A DNA stretch of 64,000 nucleotides, taken from UBA1141 sp963665155. Lineage in GTDB: Bacteria; Chloroflexota; Dehalococcoidia; Lucifugimonadales; UBA3495. The stretch covers positions 1,736,001 through 1,800,000 of the forward strand of contig OY761986.2 of NCBI GenBank assembly GCA_963665155.2, in the 5' to 3' direction. Below, in pieces: positions 26,824-35,942 of the stretch. The notes beneath the pieces were generated by a model. That model was not told the DNA's origin, ran no database searches, and saw only the letters and a program-made list of their open reading frames with translations. A program made the translations under genes and the position numbers. Numbering within the stretch: the first letter of the stretch is position 1; each line of letters opens with the position of its first letter.

Positions 26824-28914
26824 TTAAATGCGTTCCAGTAACGGCGTTACTTCCAGGAACACCGGTGCGAAAACCAATGACACGATGGCCATGAGTTTTA
26901 GGAGAATGTTCAAAGACGGACCAGAAGTGTCCTTGAACGGGTCTCCCACCATGTCTCCTTCAACCGCTGCTTTGTGAGCATCGGTACCCTTGCCGCCGTA
27001 ATTGCCCAGTTCAACGTATTTCTTGGCGTTGTCCCAAGCTCCTCCAGCGGTAGCCATCATAATGGCCAACATAAACCCAGCGCCTACCGCACCCATCAGC
27101 AGGCCACCCAAAGCCACAGGTCCAAGGATGAAACCGGTAGCGATCGGAACAACTACAGCCATTAAGCCGGGAACCACCATTTCCTTCAATGCCCCGCGAG
27201 TGCTGATGTCCACGCAGCGGGCATAATCCGGACGTCCCGTTCCGTCCATGATCCCGGGGATCTCCCGGAATTGGCGGCGCACCTCCTCCACAATCGAGAA
27301 TGCCGCTCGCCCCACAGCCTTCATGGTGAAGGCCGAAAACAGGAAGGGAAGCATGGCGCCAATCAGCATGCCAACCAAGGTCTTGTGATCAAGTAGGTTG
27401 ATTCCCGCCGCAGCCGTACCGGCATCTGCAGCCGCAATTGGGATGCCCGGTACCGCGATATCCGCGGCTATGGCGTATGCGGCCAGGAGGGCAAGGGAAG
27501 TTAAGGCAGCGGAACCTATGGCGAAACCCTTGCCGGTGGCAGCGGTGGTGTTACCCAGAGCGTCCAAGGCATCCGTGCGTTCCCTGACTTCCGGGGCTAG
27601 TTGGGCTTGTTCCGCTATCCCGCCCGCGTTATCGGCCACCGGACCGTAGGCATCGGTCGCCAAGGTTATGCCTAACGTAGAAAGCAGGCCAACTCCAGCG
27701 AGAGCCACTCCGTAAAAACCAGCAAACTCGAATGCGGCGATGATTGTGATACCGATAGCTATCAGGGGTATCACGGTACTTATCATGCCGACGGCTAGGC
27801 CGCTGATCATTACCGTGGCAGCGCCAGTCTGAGAGTTTTCCGCCACTTCCTTGACCGGCTTATAGTCGTACGAAGTGTAATATTCGGTAGAAAGACCGAT
27901 GATTATCCCCGCCCCCAGTCCCAGGTATATGGCCCACAACCATTCCAACTCCAGATCCATGGCTAAGACTATTATGACGGCGAATATTGCCAAGAAGATC
28001 GCCGATGCGAATATTCCCCGACGGAGTGCCCACAAGAGCTGGCCGAAGTCTGCTTGCTCTCCAGCCCGCACGATGAATGTCCCCAAGATAGAAGCCAGGA
28101 TACCGGCTCCCGCCAATAGCAACGGTAATACCGCCTGGTCGTCTTTCCAGCCCACACCGGAGCCAGCAATTCCAGTCGCGGCCACCGCTAAGGCTATCGT
28201 TGCGATGATGGAGCTAACGTAAGACTCGAACAAGTCGGCGCCCATGCCAGCAACGTCACCCACATTGTCGCCCACGTTGTCGGCGATGACGCCGGGGTTC
28301 CGTGGATCGTCTTCGGGTATGCCTGCCTCAATTTTGCCCACCAAGTCAGTGCCAACGTCGGCTGCTTTGGTGAAAATACCGCCACCCACCCTGGCGAACA
28401 GGGCGATGGAACTGGCCCCAAAGCCGAATCCAGCCACAACCGAAATATCCTGAAATACAATGTATAGGATGGTGACCCCTAGCAAGCCGATGCCCACCAC
28501 CGTTGTCCCCATAACCGACCCGCTGGAGAAAGCGATCCGCAACGCTGGGTTCAAACCCCGCATCGCCGCAGCCGCAGTTCGTACATTGGCCCTTACGGCC
28601 ACGTTCATTCCAATGTAACCAGCGGTGGCCGACGAGATTGTCCCCACCAAATAGGATATAGCCGTGCGAGGAACAACATCGTCCCTGATATGCCAATCTA
28701 TTAAGATCCAAAGTACGCCCGAAACCACTACCACGAAGGGAATTAGCACTGTGTACTCACGCCGTAAGAACGCAGCCGATCCCTCTTGGATCGCAAGTCC
28801 AATTTCTTGCATCGCATGATTGCCCGGGTCGGACCGCAATACCCGTATAGCGGTGATTAAAGCAAACAATAAGGCAACGCCACCGGCAACGATAGCGACG
28901 ATCAATGATTCCAA
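26824..28914 (-). CDS. hppA: Membrane-bound K+-dependent-type pyrophosphatase
   Basis: Ion-pumping pyrophosphatase of 696 aa with about 16 membrane helices. It couples PPi hydrolysis to H+ and/or Na+ export. Substrate-binding signatures are D-V-G-T-D-L-V-G-K near 188, D-N-V-G-D-N-V-G-D-V-A-G near 217 and D-A-Y-G-P-V-A-D-N-A-G-G near 440. The motif G-N-T-T-A-A-T-G-K-G carries Ala where K+-independent enzymes have Lys, so it should need K+. H+ versus Na+ cannot be read reliably. TTG 28914, 7 bp after GAGGG, is the start. It is the only gene in its transcription unit. Confidence 0.95.
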   Translation of the reverse strand: MESLIVAIVAGGVALLFALITAIRVLRSDPGNHAMQEIGLAIQEGSAAFLRREYTVLIPFVVVVSGVLWILIDWHIRDDVVPRTAISYLVGTISSATAGYIGMNVAVRANVRTAAAAMRGLNPALRIAFSSGSVMGTTVVGIGLLGVTILYIVFQDISVVAGFGFGASSIALFARVGGGIFTKAADVGTDLVGKIEAGIPEDDPRNPGVIADNVGDNVGDVAGMGADLFESYVSSIIATIALAVAATGIAGSGVGWKDDQAVLPLLLAGAGILASILGTFIVRAGEQADFGQLLWALRRGIFASAIFLAIFAVIIVLAMDLELEWLWAIYLGLGAGIIIGLSTEYYTSYDYKPVKEVAENSQTGAATVMISGLAVGMISTVIPLIAIGITIIAAFEFAGFYGVALAGVGLLSTLGITLATDAYGPVADNAGGIAEQAQLAPEVRERTDALDALGNTTAATGKGFAIGSAALTSLALLAAYAIAADIAVPGIPIAAADAGTAAAGINLLDHKTLVGMLIGAMLPFLFSAFTMKAVGRAAFSIVEEVRRQFREIPGIMDGTGRPDYARCVDISTRGALKEMVVPGLMAVVVPIATGFILGPVALGGLLMGAVGAGFMLAIMMATAGGAWDNAKKYVELGNYGGKGTDAHKAAVEGDMVGDPFKDTSGPSLNILLKLMAIVSLVFAPVFLEVTPLLERI

Positions 28915-29122
28915 TACAAGTCCCTCAATAGACGTGAAATGCTGGATTTTGGGCGGTGGAAACTTATCATATTACCCCCAGACTGTCAAGAAAAGGGGGC
29001 CAAAACCGGAGGCCGGATCACGCCACACCGGGGGCGCAAGCGCCTTCGCGACGTTCCACGAAATGACTTCGCGCCCAAGATGGCGGCTAAGGGAAGGCTA
29101 GTATCTACGACAAAGGTTCCGG

Positions 29123-30436
29123 TCAGGGACGGAAAATCTCGACGCCTGGAAAGGCTATAGCCACTGAAAACCAAAAGGATCGGCGAGTGTTTAACTGCTC
29201 CAATTCTGTCCCCGCTAACGGCCCCGATGTGGCCCGCCCCAGCGCATCCCACAGGCTACCGGTCTCCACGTCGACGAATTGCTGTCCATCTTCCCGGAAC
29301 TCAAAGGTTAGGGTTTGTCCATCCAGTTCTCTCGAAAAAGCACCAGCGGCCCTGTCGCCGGTGAGCGCAAAGACTGTGACCGGTTGGCCTCCAACCTGAT
29401 GATTAGCTACCCCATCTCCGATCAGCCCCAGAGGGAAAACGGTTATAGCATCGCCTATTTCCACCGTGAGCACCAGTTCGCCGTCCAACAATCGGTCATC
29501 CAGTTTGCGTTCATCCACGGGAAAAACGAAATCCCTCTCGTTGATCCTGTCCTGAAATCCCGCTGAGATACCCCGGCCATACCGGCTATCGCCAAACACC
29601 ACCGGCGACCGTTCGATGCCTGTCAGCACTTTGGAGTCCGGGAAAAGCCGCTTCCATTCTCCCCATGTGATGGTTGTGGACGGAAGGAGGTCAAGGTGAG
29701 AGCCTGCCAACGCCCCCACAACAGCCTCTCCTCCCACCTGAAACCAATAGGAGCCCGACTGATGGTCGTACATCACCAAGTCGGACATGTAGAGAGCGCT
29801 GGTGTTGCCGAAGGTCAGTTCGTCACCATCCAGAACCCTGCTGAAGACCACGCCGCTGAAACACAAGGGACAGTAGGTAATCAAAACCGGGACACCGTCG
29901 ATCTCGTCGTTTACCAACTCGTGAAAGTCTAGAATGTTCACAGGATACGCATACGCATCGCCCTCGGACCGGTATCCGATCACCAAATTGTCGTCGTCCA
30001 ACCACGGTAGATCGGAGGGTGACCCATAACTTGGGCCGTTTATGGGTGCTATAACGTCCCGCAGCTGATCAATAATGTCGTCGGTAGCCAGGTCCAAGGG
30101 GAGAAACCTGGGTTCGCCACCAAAGGTGTCGAACAGTAAGTCCATCAAAGGAACGGTATGTTTGGTCCGGTCCAACACCGGCACCGAACGCGTATCTCCG
30201 GAATCCGGCGTTGCCGTTCCGGGCTGAAGCGTAGGTTGGCTGGGGGTAGTGGCCGGGTCCGGCACCGGAGTCGCTATGACTGGCGTTGCGGTTGAAGCGA
30301 GAACGGTTGTGCTCGACACGGCCGGTACCGTCGTCGCCGTGCTGCCACCGCAGGCCCATATTCCCAACACAACCAAGGCGAATATTGGCCACAGTCGGAG
30401 TGGGGCTGTTTTGGAGGGAAAGCGTAGAGTTGCCAT
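29123..30436 (-). CDS. DUF3179 lipoprotein
   Basis: A hydrophobic leader ends in the lipobox L-G-I-W-A-C, so the protein is probably lipid-anchored outside the cell. A ~60-residue Thr/Pro/Ala-rich linker follows. Then comes the DUF3179 domain (about residues 100-380) with Y-A-Y-P-V-N-I-L, the conserved C-P-L-C-F-S-G and S-G-S-Y-W-F-Q. The family is common in Chloroflexota, Actinomycetota and marine bacteria and has no established function; the CxxC is its strongest feature. GTG 30451 is an alternative start. A TATAAT-like element was not found upstream. Confidence 0.85.
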   Translation of the reverse strand: MATLRFPSKTAPLRLWPIFALVVLGIWACGGSTATTVPAVSSTTVLASTATPVIATPVPDPATTPSQPTLQPGTATPDSGDTRSVPVLDRTKHTVPLMDLLFDTFGGEPRFLPLDLATDDIIDQLRDVIAPINGPSYGSPSDLPWLDDDNLVIGYRSEGDAYAYPVNILDFHELVNDEIDGVPVLITYCPLCFSGVVFSRVLDGDELTFGNTSALYMSDLVMYDHQSGSYWFQVGGEAVVGALAGSHLDLLPSTTITWGEWKRLFPDSKVLTGIERSPVVFGDSRYGRGISAGFQDRINERDFVFPVDERKLDDRLLDGELVLTVEIGDAITVFPLGLIGDGVANHQVGGQPVTVFALTGDRAAGAFSRELDGQTLTFEFREDGQQFVDVETGSLWDALGRATSGPLAGTELEQLNTRRSFWFSVAIAFPGVEIFRP

Positions 30437-30590
30437 AATAAGTAAATTCACCTGGACAAATTGGATTTTGAATGTCTATACGTTGATTTCTTAATATTGG
30501 TCGGGAGCAACTAAGGTGCCCGAATCACTTAGTACTGGAAAGACACCGAATCGTACCGGTTCCGAAATTGACCGGCCCAGCATTCATCCC

Positions 30591-30635
30591 CGGCATCCAC
30601 CGGCCCGGCATCCACCGGCCCGGCATGCATCGGTC
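30591..30635. repeat. 15-bp tandem repeat, three copies
   Basis: CGGCATCCACCGGCC occurs twice exactly and a third time with changes (CGGCATGCATCGGTC). A degenerate partial copy precedes it. Confidence 0.85.
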
Positions 30636-30773
30636 TAGATGCGGATCGCCGATCATCGAGTTTTTGAACGACGACGCAAAAACGACCTCTGCTTGAGATG
30701 CCGCTGTGCGCGTTCGGTTTCACGCTCGCCTATTCTCTGTATAACCTAACCGCACAGCATTCTTAGCCCGTCC

Positions 30774-30815
30774 CAGCAGCCCAAATTAGCACGTTATCAT
30801 GCATTTGGGCTGCTG
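30774..30815. other. 13-bp inverted repeat upstream of LLM gene
   Basis: CAGCAGCCCAAAT and its complement are separated by 16 nt, directly upstream of the extended -10 at 30819. No T-run follows, so it may be an operator or a relic terminator. Confidence 0.55.
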
Positions 30816-30818
30816 GAA

Positions 30819-30827
30819 TGCTATAAT
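30819..30827 (+). promoter_or_regulatory. Extended -10 promoter for the LLM oxidoreductase
   Basis: TGC-TATAAT, a perfect -10 with TG extension, about 120 bp before the start at 30944. No convincing -35. The adjacent inverted repeat overlaps the expected -35 position. Confidence 0.5.
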
Positions 30828-30943
30828 GCCGCTGCGCTATATGACAGCCTCGGGGTGAGTTTGTGGTCAGTTAGACGCCTTGCGCTAGCTTTTCCACTCA
30901 TTTAAGTATAGCCCTGAAGGCAAAGCCGAATCTGGAGGCAAAA

Positions 30944-32194
30944 ATGTTTATCGGATATTTCACAGAACGGCCTTATCAGGACCCCGATTCGGGCTATTTC
31001 GGGGCCACCGGTGCGCCAATCATGGATTTAAAGGTAAGTAACGAAACATACAATCCACAGTTGGCCGCTGGCTTATATAATCGCTACCTGGACGAAAAGC
31101 TCTATGCGGAGGAAATGGGTTTCGATGGTTTGATGCTCAACGAGCATCACAGCACGCCATTCTGCATGGGCGGCGCCATGAACGTGGAAGCATCTATTCT
31201 GGCGCGAATGACTAAAAAGGCAAAGATTGTCCTGCTGGGCAACATTCTGCCCATCTGGGACGACCCGCTATGGTTGGTCGAGCAACTGGCGATGATCGAC
31301 GTTATCTCCCATGGCCGCCTAGTCTCCGGCTGGGTGCGCGGTACCGGTCGGGAAAGCGTTTCCCACAATTCGCCACCCACGTACAACTGGGAAAGATTCC
31401 AGGAAGCCCACGATTTCATCATCAAAGCTTGGACCACCCCTGGCCCCTTCCGCTGGGAAGGAAAGCATTATCAATACCGCCACGTAAACCCATGGGTTCG
31501 GCCCTACCAAACCCCTCACCCACAAGTATGGCTACCCGGCGTCGTCAGTCGAGACTCGTTAACTTGGGCTGCGAAGCAACGGATTCCCTACGTTATGCTG
31601 TCAACGGAATTAGAGCCCACCAAGAAGGCCTTCGACCTTTACCATGAAATCGCGAAGGAAGAGGGTTATGAGTCCGGACCGCAAAACATTGGATACCTGT
31701 GGAAAGTGCACGTAGACGAGACCGAAGAACTGGCCGATAAAACCGGCCGGAAGTTCGTGCAGGGACCCAGCAACCCGTTCTTGGCCGGCAACGAGGGCAC
31801 CGTAAATCCGGCCCTGCTGAAACTGCCTGGCCTTACGTCGCGCACTAGGGTCTTACCGACCCAAGCCTTTGCCACAGCTAACCGTGGTGGCGCAGCTGGC
31901 GTGTTGGGGCGCCCTTACGAACAGCAGATCAACGATTACACCATCATCTCGGGCACCCCCAAGACCGTGATTGCCAAAATCCGCCACGTCTTGGAGTACA
32001 TCCGCCCCGGCAGTGTTTGCTTCTGGGACGGCGATGGCGCAATGGATCATGACGATGCGATGCGCAGCTTGAGGTTAATGGGTGAAGAAGTTCTGCCAGC
32101 CGTACGGGAAATCGCCAAGGAGTTGGATTTGCCCGGTTCCTTTGAGGTGAACCCGGCGACCGGGAAACCCGTAGAGGAGACTTCCACCGTCTAA
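30944..32194 (+). CDS. LLM-class flavin-dependent monooxygenase-like protein
   Basis: 416-aa luciferase-like protein: G-F-D-G-L-M-L-N-E-H-H near residue 53, L-G-N-I-L-P-I-W-D-D-P near 93, and S-H-G-R-L-V-S-G-W-V-R-G near 121 followed by a conserved G-R-E. N-P-W-V-R-P-Y-Q-T-P-H-P-Q-V-W is near 185. It is longer than the F420-type member at 25105 and closer in layout to bacterial FMN-dependent monooxygenases. GGAGG lies 8 bp upstream of the ATG. Substrate unknown. A long imperfect hairpin follows the gene. Confidence 0.87.
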   Translation: MFIGYFTERPYQDPDSGYFGATGAPIMDLKVSNETYNPQLAAGLYNRYLDEKLYAEEMGFDGLMLNEHHSTPFCMGGAMNVEASILARMTKKAKIVLLGNILPIWDDPLWLVEQLAMIDVISHGRLVSGWVRGTGRESVSHNSPPTYNWERFQEAHDFIIKAWTTPGPFRWEGKHYQYRHVNPWVRPYQTPHPQVWLPGVVSRDSLTWAAKQRIPYVMLSTELEPTKKAFDLYHEIAKEEGYESGPQNIGYLWKVHVDETEELADKTGRKFVQGPSNPFLAGNEGTVNPALLKLPGLTSRTRVLPTQAFATANRGGAAGVLGRPYEQQINDYTIISGTPKTVIAKIRHVLEYIRPGSVCFWDGDGAMDHDDAMRSLRLMGEEVLPAVREIAKELDLPGSFEVNPATGKPVEETSTV

Positions 32195-32601
32195 ACAAGG
32201 CGCGGAAACTAACCGGTCACAACGCTGACGGGCGGTGCATACCGCCTGCAGTCAACGGCATCAAAACAGTTCGCCACGGGCTTGTCTAGGATTCTCTCCT
32301 GAGCAATGGATAGACAGGCCCTGGCGAACTTTCTGTTTTAAGGGGTCTTTCGGATAATCAGGTTGCTGATGACTTATGGGAATTCATCGTCGTGCCAAGG
32401 ATGTCTCAAACCGGCATACACAATATTGATGGTGTCCCGGCCCAGTTGAGTTGGGGAAATTCCGCTATACCCAATCCATGCAGGGCAAGGCCGACCCGTA
32501 CACGGTCAACCGTCCATCCATGTCAGATTTGCCTGGCCGACAGTTGAAGGTCCGGCAGTCGTGTTCCGGCAAGGCTCCCTTAAAGTGTATTTGGATTGAG
32601 T
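32195..32601. other. Convergent intergenic region
   Basis: About 400 bp between the LLM gene and the minus-strand two-TM gene. Apart from the long hairpin at 32262-32338 nothing was recognised. Confidence 0.45.
32262..32338 (+). terminator. Long imperfect hairpin after the LLM gene
   Basis: AAACAG, TTCGCCA and GGGCTTGTCTA on the left pair with TAGACAGGCCC, TGGCGAA and CTGTTT on the right around a ~20-nt loop, with small bulges. A short T-run (CTGTTTT) closes the right arm. It could be a terminator or a structured RNA. Confidence 0.5.
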
Positions 32602-33126
32602 TTATTTAGATTGATGAGTCTGCCCCTGCAACCGATAGACTTGTGCGTCGGTCCAAACATAGATAATCCCGATGGCTACCAGCAGGCCTACAACTCCCCC
32701 CAAAGTAGTCCCTTTCCACCAAGACCAGGTATATCCGGAACTGTCCTCCGTAAGCGTTCCTCGCCGATCCACTGAATTTCCGTTATACTCGTTCAACCTA
32801 GAGGCCGTGGGCTTGGTGACCGGTTCGTCCACTCCCAGAATCCTCGCCGGACCTGATTCACCTGAAACGCCATCAAATGCCGTCTTAGTTTGGGTAGAAT
32901 CAGCTAAGATCGGAATCACCTTGTAAACCAATAACGGATCAAGCAATGCCGGTATTTGGGAACCACCTTCGCCAGGCAATGTAGAGGGTGCAGTGGCCGT
33001 GGATTCCTTGGCGAATATCCTGGGTTGATCTAATAAAATGGCGCCAAAAATTCCCATCGCGCAGCAGATAAACAATATCCGCCACCAACTTTTTAAGTAG
33101 TCGTAAAGCAGCCAGAAATCTTTCAT
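32602..33126 (-). CDS. Two-TM membrane protein, Wzz-like layout, unknown function
   Basis: 174 aa. One membrane helix near the N-terminus (residues ~15-31, I-L-F-I-C-C-A-M-G-I-F) and one near the C-terminus (~142-158, G-G-V-V-G-L-L-V-A-I-G-I) bracket a polar external segment of about 110 residues. That layout is shared with polysaccharide chain-length determinants, but the loop is shorter and no Wzz motif is convincing. GGGG precedes the ATG. It is divergent from the halogenase-like gene; a functional link is unproven. Confidence 0.55.
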   Translation of the reverse strand: MKDFWLLYDYLKSWWRILFICCAMGIFGAILLDQPRIFAKESTATAPSTLPGEGGSQIPALLDPLLVYKVIPILADSTQTKTAFDGVSGESGPARILGVDEPVTKPTASRLNEYNGNSVDRRGTLTEDSSGYTWSWWKGTTLGGVVGLLVAIGIIYVWTDAQVYRLQGQTHQSK

Positions 33127-33279
33127 GCATCCCCAACTTAACGGTCAACCAATTACACTTATAGGGTGGAGACACCTTCCCGCCATAGGTACCATTTCTA
33201 CCTCTAAAAGGCACCGGTGAAAGGCACCACCAATGGGAACCAGACCTTTGGGTACGCCGATGATTATGGAGGTTATAGG

Positions 33280-34926
33280 TTGAGCCAAATTGCCTCCCAA
33301 TACGAAGCAGTGATTATCGGCGGGGGACCGGGCGGGAGCACTGCGGCGACTCTGCTTGCCCGCCAGGGAACCCGAACCCTGTTGTTGGAACGAGACCGTT
33401 TTCCTCGGGAACATATTGGCGAATCGCTTCTACCAGCGAGTATTCCCGTGTTGGAGGAATTGGGCGCTCTCCCCGCAATTCAGAAAGCCGGTTTCCTCCA
33501 GAAATGGGGCGCTACCATGGTCTGGGGCAACGACACCGAACCCTGGAGTTGGTATTTCAAGGAAACCAACCAGAGGTACCCATTCTCCTACCAAGTTTCC
33601 CGCCCTCAGTTCGACCAGATTTTGCTCGATAACAGCCGAAAGGCTGGGGTAGAGGTAAGGGAGAACCACAGAGTATTTGAAGTAATTTTCGAAGACGGGC
33701 GGGCCACCGGGGTCCGCTGCGAAACTTCCACCGGGGAACGCTTGGATATAACTGCGGGCTTCGTTGTGGACGCCAGCGGCCAAGGCGGCCTTCTATCCCG
33801 GCAACTGGGGTTCCGGCAATGGGACCCGTTTTTCCGCAACTTGGCGGTCTACGGCTACTTTCGGGGTGCAGAGCGGCTACCGGAACCCGACGAGTCCAAT
33901 ATATTCATAGAGTCATGTCCCAACGGCTGGCTTTGGACTATTCCCCTCCACACGGGTCTGGCCAGCGTGGGCGCCGTCGTCGACAGTGAAAGTGGCCAGG
34001 ATGGCATACGCCGACTGGGCTTGCATCAGTTCTTGATGGACCAATTGGCCCAAGGGCCAGCAACAGCCAATTTGCTGCGCTCCGCAGAACTTAGCACCGG
34101 CCCCAACGTGGTAAGAGACTGGTCGTACGTTTGCCAACAATTGTCTGGGCAAGGCTATGTGCTTGTGGGAGACGCCGCTTGCTTCGTCGATCCGCTATTT
34201 TCTTCGGGGGTCCACTTGGCCCTTATGTCCGGGGTCCTAGCCGCTGCCCTAGTCACTACATCCCTCAGCGACCCAGATATGGAGGAAGCAGCGGGCCAGG
34301 TATACGAGGAACTGTATATGCAGGAGTACAATCAGTTCCGAAATATGGCCAAGCTGTTCTATTCGAGCAACTTGAGTTCCAGTTCCTACTTTTGGGAAGT
34401 CCGGCGGTTGACCGGGAATGATGCAGTCTTCACGCCCCGGCAAGCGTTTATCCGGGCCGTTGCCGGACAACCTCCACGGGGTTACGAACGGGCTGTGCTG
34501 GAGCGGGGCGATGCGCCACCGGAGTTCATCGCCAGTGTCGGCCAAGTGGAAAGCGAGCGAGCCCAACGTCAATCGATGCTAACCTCGTTTTTGACTCCGG
34601 AAGGGGTCATGCACCCGGTGTTCTATTCTGCCGTGCCCTTCCTCGCCTCTGGAGTGGAAGTAAAGCGAAAACCGGTGCTGGGCCGAGGAAGGTTTGACTG
34701 GGGTTATGTAATCTCGACAACCAGCGAGCCCGAGGGAACCCCATGCAGTGGTCTGGTAGCGGAGATTGTGTCAATCATTGATGGTCGCACGGCGATCAGA
34801 GACCTCATCGCCAAGCTACAGCAGGGACGGGACCGATCTCAGGGTGCGATCATAGAACGAACACTGGTTAGTGCGGTACACATTCTCTACGTCGACGGCA
34901 CCATTTCCGAGTTGAAATCTCCATAG
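33280..34926 (+). CDS. Flavin-dependent halogenase-like FAD oxidoreductase
   Basis: 548 aa. The FAD-binding G-G-G-P-G-G-S is near residue 14. A W-x-W-x-I-P motif (W-L-W-T-I-P) is at 217-222, which is the halogenase signature. F-L-Q-K-W-G-A at about 72-78 places a Lys where variant-B halogenases keep their catalytic Lys. G-D-A-A-C-F-V-D-P closes the FAD site. A C-terminal domain of ~110 aa has winged-helix-like composition. If active, it would use FADH2 and O2 to halogenate an unknown substrate. I chose TTG 33280 because GGAGG lies 7 bp upstream; GTG 33217 is also possible. The cyclase gene follows. Confidence 0.75.
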   Translation: MSQIASQYEAVIIGGGPGGSTAATLLARQGTRTLLLERDRFPREHIGESLLPASIPVLEELGALPAIQKAGFLQKWGATMVWGNDTEPWSWYFKETNQRYPFSYQVSRPQFDQILLDNSRKAGVEVRENHRVFEVIFEDGRATGVRCETSTGERLDITAGFVVDASGQGGLLSRQLGFRQWDPFFRNLAVYGYFRGAERLPEPDESNIFIESCPNGWLWTIPLHTGLASVGAVVDSESGQDGIRRLGLHQFLMDQLAQGPATANLLRSAELSTGPNVVRDWSYVCQQLSGQGYVLVGDAACFVDPLFSSGVHLALMSGVLAAALVTTSLSDPDMEEAAGQVYEELYMQEYNQFRNMAKLFYSSNLSSSSYFWEVRRLTGNDAVFTPRQAFIRAVAGQPPRGYERAVLERGDAPPEFIASVGQVESERAQRQSMLTSFLTPEGVMHPVFYSAVPFLASGVEVKRKPVLGRGRFDWGYVISTTSEPEGTPCSGLVAEIVSIIDGRTAIRDLIAKLQQGRDRSQGAIIERTLVSAVHILYVDGTISELKSP

Positions 34927-34954
34927 CTTAGACTACCGGAGCTAAGACTACCGG
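34925..34954. repeat. 15-bp tandem repeat after the halogenase gene
   Basis: AGCTTAGACTACCGG is followed by AGCTAAGACTACCGG, one base different. The first copy overlaps the halogenase stop codon. Confidence 0.8.
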
Positions 34955-34991
34955 ATTGTTTCCAATAAAAAGCGGGTGAAGGGAGAACAAC

Positions 34992-35921
34992 ATGGCAACA
35001 AGGCAAATCCCCACTGAAGAAGAGGTAATCGGCTGGATGGATTCCCTGAGCAACTGGGGCCGTTGGGGCGACGACGACCAACTGGGCACCCTGAATTTGA
35101 TCACCGACAAGAAGCGGGCTCAGGCGGGCGCTTTGGTCAAAGAGGGCATCAGCGTGACCTGTTCCCGGTTGATCGTCCCGGAGATCGCGCCCGACGTCAC
35201 GTCGATTCCACCTTTGCACTACATAGTCAGGGGCGGCGACACCGTGCCCGAAGAAGGCCCGGGAGGAACTTCGGACTTCATAGGACTTTCTTTCCACGGA
35301 CTGACCATTACCCACGTTGACAGCCTGTGCCATCAGTTCTGGAACGGGAAAATGTACAACGGAAGGCCACCGTCGGATGTGAATTCCGATACCAAGGCGA
35401 CAACCATGGATATAGATAAGGCCCAAAACGGCATAGTGACCCGCGGCGTGCTGCTGGACATTACCGCCGTGAAGGGCAAGGAATGGTTGGAAGCCGGAGA
35501 GGCCGTGTATATCGAGGACCTGGAAGCGGCCGAGAAGGCTCAAGGGGTCCGTTTGGAAGAGGGCGACGCCCTGTGTCTACGGTTGGGCTGGTACAAGCGC
35601 CGGGAGCAAATGGGTCCCCCGGCATCGGGTCGGCCCGGCTTACACGCCGAAACCCTGCCCTGGCTGCATGAAAGAGGAATTTCAATCATTGCCGCCGATG
35701 CCTCGCAAGATGCCGAGCCCAGCGGCTACCCCAGCATTGGTCTGCCGATCCACAGGGTTGGCATCGTGGCCATGGGGCTTTGGCTTATCGACGCAGCCAA
35801 TTTTGAAGAAGTGGTCCCGGTATGCCAGCGCCTGAACCGCTGGGAGTTCATGTTCAACGTTGCCCCGCTGAGGTTCAAAAACGCCACCGGATCGCCGGTA
35901 AATCCGTTGGCGATTTTTTAG
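34992..35921 (+). CDS. Metal-dependent cyclase-family hydrolase (kynurenine formamidase-like)
   Basis: 309 aa, PF04199 type. The metal-site motif T-H-V-D-S-L-C-H lies near residue 112 (family H-x-D-x-x-x-H). R-G-V-L-L-D-I near 157 and G-D-A-L-C-L-R-L-G-W near 195 are further family blocks. Members hydrolyse N-formylkynurenine, cyclic amides or related bonds in dizinc or Mn sites; the specificity is open. GGGAG is 8 bp before the ATG. It lies 65 bp behind the halogenase-like gene and is probably in the same transcript. Confidence 0.82.
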   Translation: MATRQIPTEEEVIGWMDSLSNWGRWGDDDQLGTLNLITDKKRAQAGALVKEGISVTCSRLIVPEIAPDVTSIPPLHYIVRGGDTVPEEGPGGTSDFIGLSFHGLTITHVDSLCHQFWNGKMYNGRPPSDVNSDTKATTMDIDKAQNGIVTRGVLLDITAVKGKEWLEAGEAVYIEDLEAAEKAQGVRLEEGDALCLRLGWYKRREQMGPPASGRPGLHAETLPWLHERGISIIAADASQDAEPSGYPSIGLPIHRVGIVAMGLWLIDAANFEEVVPVCQRLNRWEFMFNVAPLRFKNATGSPVNPLAIF

Positions 35922-35942
35922 AGGTTAGCCCTCCCCCGCTAG

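Larger units (their letters stand above)
30437..30943. other. Divergent intergenic region with repeats and a hairpin
   Basis: About 500 bp between the DUF3179 gene (minus) and the LLM oxidoreductase (plus). It holds a 15-bp tandem repeat, an inverted repeat and an extended -10 element. An open minus frame at 30529-30723 follows the repeat and is not convincing. Confidence 0.6.
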
